DNA of 64,000 nt, taken from the NCBI GenBank assembly GCA_037178975.1, contig JASJZH010000006.1, forward strand, positions 9,858,001 through 9,922,000, written 5' to 3'. Below are positions 20,130-32,939 of the stretch, one piece after another. Made by a program: the position numbers and the translations under genes. Source of the stretch: Oscheius tipulae. Taxonomy: Eukaryota; Nematoda; Chromadorea; Rhabditida; Rhabditidae. The notes below the pieces were generated by a model that made no database searches, was not told the origin of the DNA, and worked only from the letters and a program-made list of their open reading frames with translations. Every line of letters begins with the position of its first letter. Within the stretch, counting starts at the first letter, position 1.

Positions 20130-22865
20130 GGCGGTTGGCCGAAGGCTCCACTCTGAAACCCACAGTTATGAGAAGAAAGAATACAGGAGGAGCATGAAGA
20201 AGTAAACAAGAACCTGAGTAGGAGCCGCCAGATGCTAGGGAGAGATGCATGGAAGAGCGGATTCGAGACTGCAGAGACTGGGGGGAGCGCTTTACAGCGG
20301 CATCATTCCCCGTAGGTGCGCGAGCCATGTGATGAAGCCGCGCGCCTGTCGCGCATGCTCCTGCTTTTTGGCTGCACAACAAGAGGAGCAAGACTCGGGA
20401 GTCTCAAAACATGCCCTGTCTTAACTGCTGCCAAGCTCAACGATTTGGCTTTTCGACAACAAAATACGAGAGGGATTTTGACCATGTCCTTTTCATGTCG
20501 AAAAGTGGTTATTATGCATTGTCAATGTTTGCCAGACTCGCGCAATAATCCCGATCACTATGATTATGTATAGCACATTCTCATGTCACTGCGCAATGCC
20601 GTTTCTGATTGGTTTTCTTGATTGAGCAGAGGTAAGACGACGTACCAGGGGGTCTACAGTAGTCACCCTGCGCGAACCAAGGTTGTTGACATACCGCGCT
20701 TACCCCTTCCCCGAGGAGCTACCGTACCATCTTGGTATATCATATAGTTTCGAAACCGGTGCCTTTGCCCAACTATACTGGAAATGTTTTGACTGGCGTG
20801 TGCCTGCGGGCATAATGGCCTCACAGCTGCGCAGAGAGTGAAAGAGAGATCAATCGATGTTCAGTTGCGCAGGGACTCTGATATCAGGAGAGGCAGGGAG
20901 ACACGTCAAACTGCTGCTTTTGAGCACTATTGCCTGACAAACACGACTAGAAAGGCTCTGTGTTTGTCGCGCGCCAAAAAGGATAGTGTTGGTTAGAGAG
21001 GAGAAGATAGCCGCCCGTTGTGTACCAAAACAGTTCTGGGATGATTTCAAAACTTTGGGTGAGAAAAGTGGCTGCTTCCAAACTAATATGCTACCACCCT
21101 GCGCATGTTTGTGGCACCACCACCCCGTGCCAATGCATTTGGTTATTCTTGTACTTGAAAACAAAAGGTTGCTGTGGGGAGTAGTGGATGCTAACAGTTA
21201 GTGTCATCTTCAAAAGCTTTTAGTCTTTTTTCTCCCCCGGATTAGCGGATTTAAAAGGAGCATTAACAATGAGCGCAAAGTGAGAGAGCGCGCAGAGAGA
21301 GCGCGGCAGAGAGCAGGAGGCATCTTGCGGGTATTAGGTGATAGAGTGATAATAATTGGAAACTAAATTGTTGCCGCTTTGCTAGGTAACGGAGAGAGAA
21401 AGAGAGCAGGCGCGCGGCGGCCCCGACTGCTGATAAGCAGCGCGGCTCTTTCGGGCCTCACAGAAGCGCAAGTTGAATCAGCGACGACGTTGTGCCTGTG
21501 CGCGATTCGAAGCACGAGTGTAGTCGGTGCCCTTTACTTTGAAGAGCTTGCTGCGCCCTATGACGGGAACAGACGGAAATTCTTTCTACACCTCAAGGAT
21601 ACATAAATCTAATCATAAAGTTTGTAGACAGCACTTTGGAGCAGAAGCAATAGACGGGTCCGGGACGAGTCGTTATTGATTTCCTGTATACAATTCCCGC
21701 TGCGCGGGCTGATATGCCACGTTCATCCGAGCACCCATAATACGGGACGCTTCTGCCCACGCAATGGTTCATACACACATCCGGAAATAGGCGTGACTCT
21801 CTCTGTCCGGGTAGTCTCACGGAGGTCAGCTCTTCTCTGAAACCTAAGGTCAGCTGAGGATTATACCTCGAGGCCTAATCACGCATCATCAGCGCTTTAA
21901 AGTTTGAAGTCATGGCGCAGCTGTTGAATCATTGTTTTTGAACTTTCCATATTCCGCTATCTATGAAAGGGAGGCGAGCATCGATCGCGAGACCGTGTTA
22001 GATGACTGCGCGAGCAACTGATATCACCTGCGCGCGTCGTCGACAAACTGATTTTATATGCGAGGGAAAAACGTATGGCTGAGGAGGGAGAGTGGGGCCT
22101 TGCTTCAAATGTCTCGTCTCCTTGTGATACATCAAAGGGATTACCGTCTAGACGGTACCGAAAAAATCCCTCCCCTATAATACTTCTGAGCGCTTTTTTA
22201 GAGTCGCGAGAAAAGACGTCAACAGGAACGTTAATGAAGAGTCCCCCATTTTTGGTGTGGGGCAGGCAACCTCAATTTTAATCAGCCATGCGCATTGAAT
22301 GTTTATGCGCAGTCCCCAGCATGTTTCCTAAGCGTGGTGGTGGTGTGGCGGTGAGGGTTCACCACTTTACAAAATACAAATGGAAGCTGAGCAGGCACTG
22401 GGGGAGGAGATTAAGTATAACAAAAAGGCGGAGAAAGTAGGGGAGAGAGTGGAGTCGTTCACACGCGCATTTGCTGCTCCTAATATACGTGCTTTCAAGG
22501 CCAGAGAGTCTCTCTCTCAGTGTTTATGTACGAGTGTGCCCTCCGGAAGAGGCAGATTCAGCAGATGAGGCGACATCAAGTGTGGTTGGGAGTGAGCGAG
22601 AGCCTTGATGCCGCTCACCTTGTTTATGCGCAAGCCACAGGGGCGGGGTGCTGCCGGTGTCTGTCTCGCGCGCGAGAGAGAAAGAGGGGCACAAAATTCT
22701 GCTCCCTATTATGGAAAGAAACCGAGGGCAGACTTTAGACTCTCTCTCCGAGTTGTAATTGTTTTTCTCCAGAAGAGAAAGCGATTTTGTTGTCAACTCG
22801 CCTTTCAAAATGATTTCCGCCATTCGGTCTTGCCGACGAAAAGCGGTGAATCACTTTCATCAGAG
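20130..22865. other. CpG- and GAGA-rich non-coding block between divergent genes
   Basis: This 2.7 kb interval separates the minus-strand HTH gene from the plus-strand phospholipase gene. It stands out by many GCGC and TGCGCAG words, runs of GAGAGA (21270-21310, 21395-21410, 22440-22450, 22670-22685) and GGGGCGGGGT at about 22637. Frames up to 104 codons occur but overlap on both strands, begin at non-ATG codons or lack motifs. I read it as a shared promoter or regulatory region. Confidence 0.5.
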
Positions 22866-25800
22866 ATGGTCCGTCGTCTTCGTGCCCGGCTCTACAATCT
22901 CCCGTTCATGAAGGCGTAAGTTTTGTGATCCCAAAGGGAGAGGAGGCTCTGTTTGCCTTTTGCCACAAACCGTTTTCAGCGCTGAATCGCGTGGGGTGTA
23001 TCGAGGGTGTGAAAAAGCTATACAATTAGTCTGAAATGAGGATCACGAGAAAATTGAGTCTTTTACTTAATGTACCGAACTAATGAGAAAACAGTTCATT
23101 AATGTCATTCATTAAGTATGTATACCATAGGCGAGGGAGTATTTGTGTTTTTAAAAGACTGATAGACAATTTTTGCTCGGAGATCAGCCGCTTAGTGTTT
23201 AATTGGCCATGCTGACTCTTACGGCCAACTTATATTCCCTTCTTATCACCCAGACGTCAGTATTGCGTCCGTATGGCCGCCACCATTCCGCCACACCTGG
23301 TGAAAGGTTTTTCAGCAATTAAGATCGGGAGTTCTAAGGTAGCATAAAGTTATTTTATCCCCAGTATTGTCATTTCAGGAAGAAAAGTTGAAGATTGCCA
23401 CCTCGCGGGTGGTGCTGCATGTTGATCCCCATGGACATGTTATTTATTGGCTACACGATCTCTACACACAAACAATTTTGGAGGTGCGATAGCGGTGTTT
23501 TTCTAGAATCTTGTCATTTTTAGGAGAAACGGATCAAATCTTTTCTGTATGTACAGGACATAACCGATGTGAGGTATGGAGATGCTGCTGTGAAATCTAT
23601 GGTAAGAAGATTGCTATTTAACGGTTTGGGAACGATGAAAAAATGGGATAATTTTGTTGGCAAAATAGAATCTCAAGCAATTCGTGACGGCACCATAACT
23701 TTTATAGTCACTTTGAAACGAATCTTGTCACGAATATTTCGATTTTCAGTTTTGTCCCCAATTTTTTACTTTTTTATCATGATACCATGCCTTTAAACCT
23801 CTGGCCGAAAGCCGCACAGCCGCCCGCTATATTTAGCTCAGTGGTTAGCGTGCCGAGCTAGAAATCTGCGCGAACCGGGTCAATCTCGCGCATGTTTTTC
23901 AGGCTTCTGGAAGGGGCGGAAGCCGTCAAAAATGACTGATGTCCTGTAAAACTACCGTGTCATTATAAGGAAGCAGGCAACATTACAATCATAACGGTAT
24001 ATCAAAGAATTCTTCAAGGGACCCAGAAGTTTCAAAAATAACATTCTGGGTCCTGCCACGACCTTCGTTAGTTTTCCTAATAGTGTTTTTCTTTTAGTAC
24101 ATTCAAAGTCGATTTCAGCCAGAAAAAATGCGATCTTCCGCCGGCGGAAGCCTCGTCTTTACCATTGTGACTAATGTGGACATGTCACATCCAGTCTACA
24201 CGACTTTTATTCTTCTGGACACTGACGTGGACATTGTAAAAACGACCACTGAGGAGCTTTTTAAGCTCGCCTACAAGATTAGAAGAGCTCATCACGGTCT
24301 ATTGTTCCATGTTGAAAAGAGATTAGCTCCTTTGATATACCTCAGTAGGACGCCTAAGGGGCTTGCCACTCAGATCACCTTTGAAAAGTAAGAAGAGCAG
24401 TGCGTCTTGAAAACTTTGACAGATTCGCTCGCCATATGCTGCCCCGTCGCAACTCGGAATCCCGTCTGAATCACGAACAGCAGCAGCTCTCGGGACAGTT
24501 GGGTCAGATCTTCAGAGTGAGTTCCCACAGCACCTGCACCAGAACCGAGAGCACCTTAGATCTTGAACAGTTGGCGAGAAAGACAATATCGCTCCGAAAC
24601 TGTTAGATCACCCATACAGGAAAGTATTGTGGTGACGGTTATCAGGATTCAGAGTCTATCCTGACAATTGTCACTTTTCTTGCACTGCACCACTCTTTTA
24701 CCCGATTCTCGAGAACTTTAGCCTTTTTTAGGGTGGGTTCATCCCCATCGAGCATCTTGCCGACACGGATAAGCTGATTGACCTTCTTTTGAAGATGGCA
24801 ATGGGTGAAGGAGCAAAAGATTTGTGGAATCTCTTTGATGAAGTCAAAGTCGCATCCGCATCGAAAAACATCCCATGTGACACGTTCATCAGATTCTTGA
24901 ATCAGATCCAAGGAGCCCCGCGGAGAAACGAAAAGATTCATTTGCCTGTGACAAAAACGATTCTCGAGAAGAATCTCCATATTTTGGGATACAAAAATGG
25001 TAATAGATTTAAAAAAATATGTTGCCTTAACATTTTTAGTGGAATCAATCTCCTTCAAAATGTTTGTCCATGTCCTATGGAGCGACTGGATGGCTGAAAC
25101 GAACGAGGCAATGTACAAGCTACAGGAGGCAACAATGGATCAACCTCTGACACGATATTACATCAACTCTTCACACAATACCTATTGCACAGGTTGTATA
25201 GGTATTTAGTGTATACAGAGAAAAGCTTAGGTTTGCAACTGAAGAGACCAGCAATGTTCCAAGGGACATCACAGCATCAACATGCTAGAGCAGAGATTGA
25301 GATGTATAGACAGGTAAGACTCGATTTCCGAAATTTTTTTTATCTACAGCTGTCAAATACGGACCTGTTCCTCTGTTCATAGTTTACGGATCTCTCCCTC
25401 TCTTTTCATTTCTCACTTATACTCTTATTATTCTCTCCAATTGATAAACATATTCAACACTACCATACAGTGTTTCAAAGAACAATATTTTTGTTTCAGG
25501 TCCTGCTATCTGGCTGTCGTTGCATCGAACTTGACTGTTGGAATGGTCCCGACAATGAGCCGATGGTTACCCACGGCCCGACAACCCTGATGAGAATGAA
25601 CGAAGTGCCGTTGCGAGATTGTTGCTACGCGATTGCAGAAACTGCCTTCAAGACATCGCCTTATCCTGTCTTGCTCTCTATCGAGAACCATCTTAACGCG
25701 AGTCAGCAAAAGAAAATGGTGGACATGTTCCGGGAGATCTTTGGAGAACACTTGTTATCGGAACCGCTACCAACTCATCCACTGCTTTTGGACAAGGAGC

Positions 25801-27853
25801 CTCCGTCGCCGACTGATCTTATGTACAAAATTCTGATCAAAGCAAAGAAGGCCAAGCGAAAGGAGTCATTGACTGCCGATTCCATGGCTCGGCAGTGTAG
25901 TCAAGCTTCCGTCTTGTCACGGGAAGATAAAAGTAGGTTTTGTTCACAAAATTTTGTGTCACAGCTAAAACTGTGTCAGTACGGGTGAGACTAACTTCTG
26001 AGATCTTGCATAGCTGCTGAGTGTGCGAGTCATTACCAATATGATGGAATGAGTGAGGACCTTTCTGGTTAACGAAACGGCAAGGGTGAATTACCTACCG
26101 GCTGCTAGGACCTTCCAGAGGCACCTTTTCCTATACCGAGACGGTATGGGTGAAACTTTTCCTGTTACAGGAGTTGTTACAGGTAAAAATTCTTGGGTAA
26201 GAAGCAGGTACTATGACTGTGACTGACAGTTAACAGCAGAGTCACATTGACATTCTCCATTTCTGAACAGCGTTTTCAGGTTTCGAAGTACCTCACAGTC
26301 GAAACATGAGTGTGAGCTCCGACCTAGATTCGCCTTTGGCTCCTCCAATGCTGGAAAAACGGCAGGTAGGCGTTGTTCCACTCATTAGGACAAACAAACC
26401 GCGTATCTTTACGAAAACTGAAGGTTATTTCAGACGTCCCTCTCGGTCCATTCTTTCGACACTGGAGATGAGAACATGACAGATGAGAAAAGAACGGCTT
26501 TGGCTCTCCTTCACAGCCTGAGTGACGATGTCAAGCAAAGACAGATGATACCGATGAAGGAAGAAGAAGCTTCCTCGGATCTGAGTGGAATCGTGAACTA
26601 TTTGGAAACAGATAAGGCGCCAAAAGACTGGGGAACGCGTAAGAGGTGTCAAAATGAACACTTCGTTTTTTTCCAGAAGATAATCGCTTGTATGTGATGT
26701 GCTCTGTGAACGAGGAAGAAGCCACCCGTCTCTATAACACCAAGTCCGAGACCAAGAAGGCCATCCGCTACAACTGTCGCAAAATGTCCAGAGTGTATCC
26801 GAGTAATTGGCGCATCGCCTCGGATAATTTTGATCCAATGGTCAGTATTTTGAAGTTCCCCAGTTCCATTAGCATTTCAGAAGGCCTGGTTAATTGGAGC
26901 CCAGATGGCTGCCCTCAATTTTCAAACAAATTGTCCTAAAATGCTGCTGAATCATGCCATGTTTGAGTTGAACGGAAGTACCGGGTATTAAATTCGGTTC
27001 TCGTCATTCCAGTCTTCCGTTTAGGTATGTTCTGAAATCAAAGGTGCTGCGGGACATCACCCTGGAATTTGACCCCCATGCTTCCAAACAACGCGTGAAC
27101 CAGATGATCCCGGCCAAACTACAGATTAGAGTCATTAGCGGTCATTTTTTGAGTACAAGTTGTTCGGATCAGACAGAGCCACTTCTATGTAGTGTGACAG
27201 TGCAGGTGACGGACATGGACAAGAAGACTGCCTATAGTACCCGTCCTACTACTGAGAATGTCCTTTACACGAAGTTTTCAACGGAAAAGATGACCTTCTC
27301 CCGACTAATGCTTCCAGAAATGGTTTTTGTTCATTTCATAGTGGAGAGACAGAAGGGCATGGATATGGTTCCCTTCGCTCACCGGATTCTGTCTTTGGAC
27401 ATGATTAACAATGGTAAAGTGACCAAAATGGAATGAAAACAGTGTTCAGGCTATCGATACGTGACTCTCCGCTCTCCAGGCAACCAAAATCTCGGCCCTG
27501 CTTGTCTCTTCGCGCATTTTGAGGTGACTCACCACATGCCGACGAATCATCTGCTGCGAGCTGATCTTGCCGACCCGTTCGCTCAAGATAAGCGAAACGA
27601 GCTAATTCGGCAGGCTCTGGCCGATCCACTTAACGTTCTTCTACCAGCCTCGGAAGACGCCGAGGAGGAGGAAGATGGTATCTGGGAGAAGAAGAAGGAC
27701 ATAATGCGTCGGGAGACGAAGCTAAACGACAGAGACAAGGGTGAAATCTCGAAACCTTCAAAGTTCCCTGTAATGAGGTAGGCATCCTTCTGCTTCAACG
27801 AATGGTGTTTTTTCAGAACGATCTTGAATAAGTTTTCAAAAACGACAATGTGA
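22866..27853 (+). CDS. Phosphoinositide-specific phospholipase C, beta type, short tail
   Basis: A model of about 17 exons. The N-terminal PH-like part includes [17 protein letters not shown] and [11 protein letters not shown]. The EF-hand region includes [31 protein letters not shown] and [17 protein letters not shown]. The X box begins at [10 protein letters not shown] (active-site His), then [14 protein letters not shown] and MVTHG (second active-site His), ending [12 protein letters not shown] Ser-rich linker separates it from the Y box ([42 protein letters not shown]). A C2 domain ([25 protein letters not shown]) follows. The product ends about 85 codons after the C2 with NKFSKTTM, so the long coiled-coil tail that binds G-alpha-q in classic PLC-beta is missing. 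It should cleave PIP2 to IP3 and diacylglycerol. It may correspond to a short PLC-beta paralogue such as C. elegans plc-2; I cannot confirm orthology. Introns host a tRNA-like element and the 20-base motif. Confidence 0.9.
23829..23892 (+). repeat. tRNA-like sequence in a PLC intron
   Basis: An A-box-like TTTAGCTCAGTGGTTAGCG is followed about 35 bases later by a degenerate B box (CCGGGTCAATC). The stems do not pair well. It is in the intron before the exon starting near 24119 and looks like a tRNA-derived repeat. Confidence 0.4.
26134..26153 (+). repeat. Dispersed 20-base motif in a PLC intron
   Basis: TACCGAGACGGTATGGGTGA differs by one base from the copy in the P450 intron over the shared 19 bases. 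A weaker relative (AACGGCAAGGGTGAATTACC) lies about 65 bases upstream in the same intron. Confidence 0.5.
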
Positions 27854-27979
27854 TCTACTTGGACTCTTCATTTTAACAAACTTGTCCTGTGGGTTTGTAC
27901 ACAAACTGAATGAAGCACGTGTGTGAGACAGTTAGAGAGAGAGGGTATAGTACAACAATTCATTCTTCTGGTAGGGTGA

Positions 27980-28482
27980 CTACTTCCGTTTGCCGAAGGA
28001 CAGAATGCTGCGGTCGAAGTCGTCCCGTTTGCCGAAAGACATCATCTCGCGATCGAACTGAAAATTAGTACTATTTTGGATTGCATCATGATGGTCATTT
28101 TGATTACTTTTATCCTCCAAACCACACAAATAGTATAGAGGCCCCGGAGGCTATTTACGTACCTCGTCTCCTCGTTTTCCAAAACTCATGATATCTCTGC
28201 CGAAGGCTCGTTTCCCGAAAGACATCATGCTACGGTCGAACTGAAAATTTTGGTGACTTTTCATAGAGCATACTGCAAACGAACCTCTCCGCTCCTTTTA
28301 CCAAAAGACATCAGATCTCTGTTGAAATCTCCGGGAGATCTTTTGCCAAAGTGCATAATATCGCGGGAGAAGTCCCGTTTCTCGGCTTCATCTTAAAAAA
28401 TATTTGTGTTCATAGTATGTTGAGGCTTACAGTGTTCGGCAATCACGACTACAGCTAGAACACAGAGCAACACAGGCTTCAT
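27980..28482 (-). CDS. nlp-13: Neuropeptide precursor, nlp-13-like (six SFG/HFG-amide peptides)
   Basis: Four exons give 104 residues. A signal peptide (MKPVLLCVLAVVVIA) is followed by six peptides, each ending in Gly before a KR cleavage site, so each should be amidated: DFSRDIMHFG, SPGDFNRDLMSFG, SGEFDRSMMSFG, AFGRDIMSFG, GDEFDREMMSFG and DDFDRSILSFG. The shared D/F-x-R-x-(I/M/L)-(M/L)-(S/H)-F-G core matches C. elegans NLP-13 peptides (for example NDFSRDIMSFG). Introns fall inside the peptides just before the FDR motif, which suggests growth by exon duplication. There are no spacer regions and the last KR is followed by only Lys and the stop. The gene converges on the PLC gene, with about 125 bases between the stop codons. 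Confidence 0.92.
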
Positions 28483-29762
28483 TTCTCTGTGGATGGGGTA
28501 CCTGAAAAGTCCTTTTAAAAAGTGGAGGAAGAGCAAAAAAAGATAAGAGAGAAGGGCGAGACATAGCGTCAGTTAAACTGGGTTAATCTTTAGCGGATTA
28601 GGGCAAATAATGAGCTGTAAGTCTCAATATCTTTGATGCGGTTTTGTGGAATCCGGCCTGAAAATGTCTGGAACACACATGTACATCGTAGGCGGTAATT
28701 ACTACCTAATTGTCTTGTAATAAGTTCCACGCCCCTCTCTAGGGGGTGCAGTCGTCTCTCTGAGAAGAACTACAAACAAATTGTGAGGTTTTCTTGTTTT
28801 TGGAGGAAGCCAATCTTGAGAGGAGGGCACTGATTGGACCGCCATGTTACTCAGAAAATGGCTTCTCGGGCAAAAAAATGGTCTGAACCAGCTGTGCCAG
28901 CCAGAAAAGCAGTGTGTGTGTACTGTGGGAGGGGACTCTTTCCCTGGAGGAGGAGCCGCCAAATTCGTGCCCGTCTTGGGTTTCTGCTCCCCCTGCTGAA
29001 AAAGGATACTGGAAAGAAGGGAACGCCGTTTACGCAAGCTTATAGGTTTAGTTTAAATGCCCAAAAGTAAAGAAGCCGGCTGACAGATATAGCGTCCTCG
29101 TTTACGAGTTCGGCGACATCATCGCCCCAGCGAGTTGTGAACTATTCATAAGTAGCAATTGAACAATGACCAAAAGGTACTCCCCCAACCCGGACCCCTT
29201 AACCTTTCAAACATCCTACTTTTTATAGTTGTAATCTCTCAGATCCATTAGCAAACTGACATAAGAAGGTGAAATGCTAGAAGAGAACACGTGTCTCTCT
29301 CCCTAAACAAAGAAAGTTTCTAATGACAACTGCGATACTTTAAAGACATGATTTAAGAACGTTGTCAAGTCCAAACGACCTCTTTAAAGTGGGCTAATTA
29401 TGCCTGACATGTGTATAAGGGGGTGCCCTTCTTAAAAACAAGAACAAGGTATTAATTTTGAGGCTCGAAGTCTGGTTATTAGACGCTGGTATAAACTATG
29501 TTGAGGGCGTATTAAACAATCATAGGAAGAAAACAAGGTCCTGCCCCTCTTTGAACCTTATAGATGTCGGAAAGAGACTAAATAAGAGGGTTCTTCCGCA
29601 AGCGAGAGACTGCAGATGACGGACTTGGTAGACACTTAAGAGCGATTGAAGCTGCTTATTTGTGTCGAAAATGCATATAGCCAGTAAGAGATAAGACGTA
29701 CATAATGAAAAATTAAAACTAGAGGGCCGAGACTCTTATTAGCAGATTATAGTAATACCGCA

Positions 29763-30060
29763 TGTCCCTGTCAGTCTGTCAATCCACTTCTGTCAACTTG
29801 ACATGCTATCTCTGTCAACGTAGTCCTGTGAGCCTGTCATCCCGTTTTTGTCAATCTGTAATAAGACATCCGTCTACCCGTTCCTGTTAGCTGTCACACT
29901 GTCTATAATATCCTGGTCTCGCCATTTTGTCTATGTCAATCTGAAAAACTCTTACTGTCAAGCTGTCTTTGTAAGCATCTTTTTCCTACCAATTCTTGTC
30001 AGCCTATCAGTTTGACCATGCCAATCTGAAATCTCACTGTCACTGTTAAGCTGTTTCACT
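29763..30060. repeat. Degenerate tandem array of CTGTCA-type units
   Basis: About 300 bases in which variants of CTGTCAATCTGTCA, CCTGTCAGTCTGTCAAT and CTGTCAAGCTGTC recur every 8-30 bases with intervening drift. It looks like an old simple or minisatellite array. No coding frame is kept. Confidence 0.6.
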
Positions 30061-32778
30061 TCATTTGTCTCCTTCAGGATGTGAGGAACAACTTTGTTCC
30101 AATGACAAGTTACAAACTGTATAGTAATTTGATATTGGAGCAAGATACTACTTGTCAGTTTTGGTATCGAAATTTTGAGTTTTTAACGTTGCGACAAGGT
30201 AAATAAAAAGAAAGTGGGGCAGAACTGTTACCCTTCCGGTGAGATTGGAAGAGTTTGGAATGACGTGCTAAAGGATTGTGTTTTCCAAACTGCCCCTCAT
30301 AAAGGGGTCATTGGGGGACGCAGTAAGCACCGCCTGCGGGACTCTCACCCCCTACTGTCTCAGGCGAACAGGACCACTCCCACGCACACACAGCTGACCC
30401 TCATGCGGCTTCCCGGATATGGAGAAAACAATCTTTGAACCTTAATCCGAGAGGTTGACAAACCACCTTGAAGCGTAAACTGAAATCATTGCGCATGACC
30501 TGTTTTGCATGAACACTAGGTTAACTTCGTTTTAAAGGGCCTGAAAATTTCCATCACATTACGATCAAGACACAAAAGAAGAAGAGCTTCCCCGTCTACC
30601 GACGAGGGTGGGTGCGAATCATTCCGCTATGACGGCTTCAATTCCCTCCCACCCCAACTAATCAACATAAGTTTGGAATAAAGGGAATCAGCAGCTGGCA
30701 ATTCCCGAGGAGGAGGAGGTTCTGCGCTCTTCATTCGTATACAAATCGCCGTGGGGATGGGTAGCGTACGAGGGTGGCGGGCCACGACGAGTATGAGAAA
30801 AGGAGGTCTTACAAGTACAACAGGATAGAAAAAGAAACAAAACATTATAGATGACAAAGTCATCATTTTACCCCCACACATGGTTCAATAGATGTGAAAC
30901 TGTGGAGGCGCGAGAATATACTCTTCCAAACTCTCACGGTCCCCGCTCATTATCAATTACAAAGAAATACAAAAGATCGGGTTTCGATCCCTCCCCGTCT
31001 GACTTCTTGTCTCCAAAAAAACTAAGGTCATTATTTACTAAGAGGATTTCTTTGAGGAAAGATTAACGAGCGGGCGTGCGAAGGTTGCGCATTTTGGAGG
31101 ATTTCTGCACGGCAAAAGACGGTCAAGATCACTTCGATGAGCGAGAGAGAGAGAGAGAGTGCTCTTGATGCTTATCCGAGCCTGACCACAGATTGCGGCT
31201 AGTCACGTATTTCGAAGAGGAAATTCACGTCAAAAATAGCTAATGCTGCTAAACTCTTATTCACAAAACGTTTGATTGGAAGAAGGAAGTGATGCGAGGG
31301 GAAGATGGGGCCATTTTTTCTTGGTCACAATCGTGCATATTTCATTTAACCCCCTCCAGATTCACACATATCAAAGTTTAGGAGAAGCTGTAGTGAAAAA
31401 CATCCTCAAGGAGAAGCATGTCAATTGAACATGACAGAGAAAAGGTAGTCAGAAAATGGGGTATTCATAAGGTACAAAGACAATGACAAAACAAGAGAAC
31501 GCCTCTCCGAGGAGGCCAATCTCTGCGCCAAAAAGCTATGACGCTCCGTGACCCGTCAAAACAAATTTCAAAAAATGTCTGCCAAACGGTCGCTCACTTG
31601 ATACTGACATAGCGTTCTGCTTTTTTGTAGATTGTTCGTTTTTGCATGGCGTGACAATATAACATTTTTATGTTATTGCATTGTTAAGAGACAGTATAAA
31701 TGTCTGAAGCACTGACCAATGTTCTGGGTCTCGCCCGTACCATGTCAGACTATCAAACTCAGACTTCTGTCTGTAATGAATTGGACATTGTTACCGAGGA
31801 AAGATTGGTGCATCTCGAGAGACCAATAGAAGGCTTCAAAGTTTTATAAGGACGAAATCTATGAAAGTATCTATATTATATTGTTGATCACTAGCTCTCT
31901 CCCGTACACATCTTGGTAAATGATGTACATGATAGGCGGCCCTCCTACGACCCTGGCTGGGCAGGCTCACTGTCAAAATGTGTTACCAGCCTATTACCCT
32001 TATAAACAAATTTTGAACCTACTAAACAAGTTTTTTTTTTCGGAATACTGCCCAGCGAAGACGGCCCCGGGTTGCTCAAACCGAAACCGAGCGCTTTAGC
32101 AACACTAATTTGGGCAAAATGACTTCAAACAGACAGACATTAGATTGAATCATTCACAATTCAACAAAACGACCCTCTAGAATATGGTAAACTTCTAAAA
32201 ATAAAAACCTAAGAAGATAGATAATGTTTTAGCTGTCAACGAATAACGTCAAGTGAGACCGTGAACTACGAACTCGTGGGAAGATATGGGTGCAAAATGC
32301 CTTGTGACACAATTTTTGCCCACAAAATGAAATATTCAGACTATCTCAAAGTGGGAAGTGTGTGAAGTGGGCAAGGTAGACTGCACACGATCTTCGACAT
32401 ATTAGACGAAAAAAAAGAGTCCCGCATTTGAATGCATGAACCTGGAAGCGGAAACTAGGTGGCATTGGATATTAGACGACAAAAAGATGGCGATTGCTTA
32501 ATGGCCGAAAGATTTTGAAATGAAGAGAATGATTCTTTTTGCTTTTGAGCCAAACCACCCACGTTTCCAAAGTGGCGAGGCACCTTCATTGTTTCTAAGA
32601 AAGCGCTTTTTCCTTCCGGAATAGACGAGTAGAGCGCTGGAAACGTGTGATGAAATCTTTTGCACATCGTAAGTCTTACAACCTATCAAACATCAGAAAA
32701 CTTAAGCCCGCAACAACGCGTTCATAGAGTCATTTTGATGCCTGTCCTGATTAAACAGTAGCATGGATTTTCATTTTG

Positions 32779-32939
32779 TACCCATCCTGTACTGTCTTAA
32801 TCGATTCACTTGTACCCACCCGTACTATCCTGGTCGACCGAAACAAAAATAACCGTTTCTCAAACTCCGATTTGATAACTATGAAGATTAGACCGGAAGT
32901 CTGGTCTTTCCAGTTGTCCCCACCCGTACTGTCTCGGTA
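32779..32939 (-). repeat. Three reverse-strand copies of the dispersed 20-base motif
   Basis: Reverse-complement copies at 32779-32803, 32817-32838 and 32921-32939. The last is an almost perfect match to the consensus (CACCCGTACTGTCTCGGTA). Clustering within 160 bases suggests a locally duplicated repeat. Confidence 0.5.

Noticed and set aside
24642-25118. 158-codon minus-strand frame
   Set aside because: Antisense to PLC exons whose plus-strand translation clearly matches the family.
28702-29070. Overlapping frames of 111 (-) and 78 (+) codons
   Set aside because: Both low-complexity and basic, without signal peptide, splice partners or motif.
29763-30060. CRISPR-like array
   Set aside because: Units drift in length and sequence and there are no constant repeats with unique spacers; the genome is eukaryotic.
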